Shown here one piece after another: positions 62,464 through 64,000 of a DNA stretch of 64,000 nt. This DNA is from Burkholderiales bacterium. Its GTDB lineage: Bacteria; Pseudomonadota; Gammaproteobacteria; Burkholderiales; Nitrosomonadaceae. Position 1 is the stretch's first letter; the number at the start of each line of letters is the position of its first letter. The stretch is taken from NCBI GenBank assembly GCA_024235735.1, contig JACKLU010000004.1:62001-126000 (forward strand), given 5' to 3'. The position numbers and the translations under genes were made by a program. Under the pieces are notes generated by a model. It saw only the letters and a program-made list of their open reading frames with translations, was not told where the DNA came from and did no database searches.

Positions 62464-62562
62464 TTTTTGTCGAGCAACATCAATTTCATTGCCTGAAATG
62501 ATTGGTACGATTTGAGGCATTGCGTAAAAAAAGAATTTGATTCCCTATGTACTTGATATAGC

Positions 62563-63426
62563 ATGAATGCTCAAATCATAGATGGCAAACTGCTGGCAAG
62601 CCATGTACGCGCCGAATGGAAGCAGCGAGCCGCCAGACTGACCGAACAGGGTTTGCGCCCCGGGCTTGCGGTCATTATGGTCGGCGATAATCCTGCATCA
62701 GAGATATATGTGCGTAACAAGGTGAAAGCTTGCAGTGAGATCGGTATTCATTCCGAGGTGCATCATTTTTCCGGTAATACGCATCAGGACGAAGTGCTTG
62801 ATTGCATTAGAGTCCTTAATCAGAATCAGCATGTTCACGGTATTCTGGTGCAACTGCCGCTGCCGTTGCACTATGTAAACAATCAGGTTATTACTTCAAT
62901 CGCCATTCAAAAGGATGTCGACGGTTTTCATTTGCACAATGTCGGTGCACTGGTTACCGGCAACACCAATTTTGCGCCTTGTACTCCTTTTGGCGTAACG
63001 ATGATGCTGGAGCAACACCAGATTGCAGTCGAAGGCAGGCATGCGGTGGTTATCGGTCGCAGCAACATCGTCGGCAAACCGATGGCCATGATGCTGCTGG
63101 AGCGTGGTGCGACAGTGACAATCTGTTCATCAAAGACAAGGGATTTGCCGTATTTCACCCGTTCTGCGGATATTCTCGTCGTGGCAACAGGCCAGCCTCA
63201 AATGGTGACAGCGGAAATGGTAAAACCTGGCGCGGCAGTCATTGATGTAGGTATTAACCGATTGCCGGACGGTCGACTGTGCGGTGATGTGGATTTTGAT
63301 TCAGTCAAGAATGTTGCGGGTTATATTACGCCTGTTCCCGGAGGTGTGGGGCCGATGACGATCACGATGTTATTGTGTAACACCATACTGGCAGCAGAGC
63401 GCTATCAGAAAAACGCTTCACTTTAA
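62563..63426 (+). CDS. folD: Methylenetetrahydrofolate dehydrogenase/cyclohydrolase FolD
   Basis: Bifunctional enzyme interconverting methylene-, methenyl- and formyl-THF. IYVRNKVKACSEIGIHSEVH has the catalytic Tyr/Lys, VHGILVQLPLPLH, VVIGRSNIVGKPMAMMLLER and TPVPGGVGPMTITML are typical. 287 residues, normal. It supports the folate side of the methyl cycle. Confidence 0.96.
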   Translation: MNAQIIDGKLLASHVRAEWKQRAARLTEQGLRPGLAVIMVGDNPASEIYVRNKVKACSEIGIHSEVHHFSGNTHQDEVLDCIRVLNQNQHVHGILVQLPLPLHYVNNQVITSIAIQKDVDGFHLHNVGALVTGNTNFAPCTPFGVTMMLEQHQIAVEGRHAVVIGRSNIVGKPMAMMLLERGATVTICSSKTRDLPYFTRSADILVVATGQPQMVTAEMVKPGAAVIDVGINRLPDGRLCGDVDFDSVKNVAGYITPVPGGVGPMTITMLLCNTILAAERYQKNASL

Positions 63427-63446
63427 TTTTTTCGGATTACAGCACT

Positions 63447-64000
63447 ATGGAATCGCAACCGGATAAGGATCCACAGGAAACACAGGAATGGCTGGATGCG
63501 CTGGAATCCGTACTCGTCAATGAGGGGCCAGAGCGCGCCCATTTTCTGCTGGAAAAACTTGTCGAAAAAGCGCGACGATCGGGCGCATATCTACCCTATA
63601 GCGCAAATACCGCCTATATCAATACGATTCCGACAGGCAGAGAAGCGCGCTCGCCCGGCGATAATGCTATAGAGCATCGCATCCGTTCGTATGTGCGCTG
63701 GAACGCCATGGCGATGGTGCTGAAAGCTAACAGAGAAACCAATGTGGGCGGACATATTGCCAGTTTTGCTTCTGCCGCCACGCTTTATGATGTGGGCTAC
63801 AATCATTTTTGGCATTCGCCGAGCGAACATCATGGGGGTGATCTGGTTTATGTGCAGGGGCATTCATCGCCGGGGATATATGCCTATGCATTCCTGGCAG
63901 ACGAGCTGACTGAAGCGCAGCTCAACAACTTCCGTCAGGAAGCGGACGGTAACGGTTTGAGTTCATATCCTCATCCTTGGCTGATGCCCTCGTTCTGGCA
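63447..64000 (+). CDS. aceE: Pyruvate dehydrogenase E1 component, 5' part (cut by window end)
   Basis: From ATG 63447 the frame runs open to the end of the window. It reads DPQETQEWLDALESVLVNEG, RRSGAYLPYSANTAYINTIP, then EARSPGDNAIEHRIRSYVRW, AMAMVLKANRE, GGHIASFASAATLYDVGYNH and FWHSPSEHHGGDLVYVQGHS. This is the N-terminus of the homodimeric E1p of proteobacterial pyruvate dehydrogenase, including the start of the ThDP-binding region. Twenty bases after folD. Confidence 0.95.
   Translation, partial: MESQPDKDPQETQEWLDALESVLVNEGPERAHFLLEKLVEKARRSGAYLPYSANTAYINTIPTGREARSPGDNAIEHRIRSYVRWNAMAMVLKANRETNVGGHIASFASAATLYDVGYNHFWHSPSEHHGGDLVYVQGHSSPGIYAYAFLADELTEAQLNNFRQEADGNGLSSYPHPWLMPSFW

Overview
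The window looks like chromosomal DNA of a betaproteobacterium, most likely a Nitrosomonas-type ammonia oxidiser. This is an inference from several things: the surA-pdxA-rsmA order, a PP0621-type gene in front of pilS-pilR, the family mix (DUF4124, DUF3015, DUF2024, MEKHLA, GDCCVxC), an SAH riboswitch before ahcY, and moderate base composition. No rRNA, tRNA, CRISPR array or intact transposase was seen.

Layout. (1) 1-12.9 kb is housekeeping: surA-pdxA-rsmA facing guaB-guaA, a DUF4124 secreted protein, a FimV-like membrane protein, a TolB-like propeller protein, and the PP0621-pilS-pilR operon. (2) 13.2-24.6 kb is transport and metal stress. It holds a TehA/Mae1-type carrier and a tight operon crcB-DUF190-MFS-ACR3-like permease-GDCCVxC protein. 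A small c-type cytochrome, a lipoprotein hydrolase, DUF3015 and DUF4105 proteins follow, then an arsA-arsD locus on the other strand preceded by a decayed arsC. (3) 24.6-25.6 kb is a gene graveyard: a frameshifted MEKHLA gene, a probable P-type ATPase tail and a cytochrome relic. (4) 25.6-43.6 kb is accessory: a methyltransferase with a GlxA-type regulator, an MBL-fold hydrolase, MgtA, and two YfiR/TonB-receptor pairs in mirrored order. The intact MEKHLA paralogue, an RTX metalloprotease and a GGDEF-EAL membrane protein complete it. About 15 kb of this region is bracketed by two inverted copies of a 141-bp MITE-like element. (5) 44-53.2 kb is surface glycan: a six-gene minus-strand operon (KdsB-like cytidylyltransferase, HpaI-type aldolase, 2-hydroxyacid dehydrogenase, epimerase, HAD phosphatase, 6-phosphogluconolactonase). 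It is divergent from a glycan transferase-like gene, an FkbM methyltransferase, an O-antigen ligase-like gene and an O-methyltransferase. (6) 53.7-64 kb is housekeeping again: small genes, rpsP-rimM-trmD-rplS, the methyl cycle (metK, SAH riboswitch, ahcY, metF, folD) and the start of aceE.

The most interesting unexplained content is threefold. First is the aldolase/cytidylyltransferase operon, which reads as a route to an activated 3-deoxy-ulosonic acid-type sugar not obviously identical to the Kdo pathway. Second is the mirrored YfiR-TonB receptor module near a c-di-GMP enzyme. Third is three families of small interspersed repeats.

All family assignments were made by reading the sequence, without database searches. 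Several start codons were moved downstream of the longest possible reading frame, and the reason is given in each entry.
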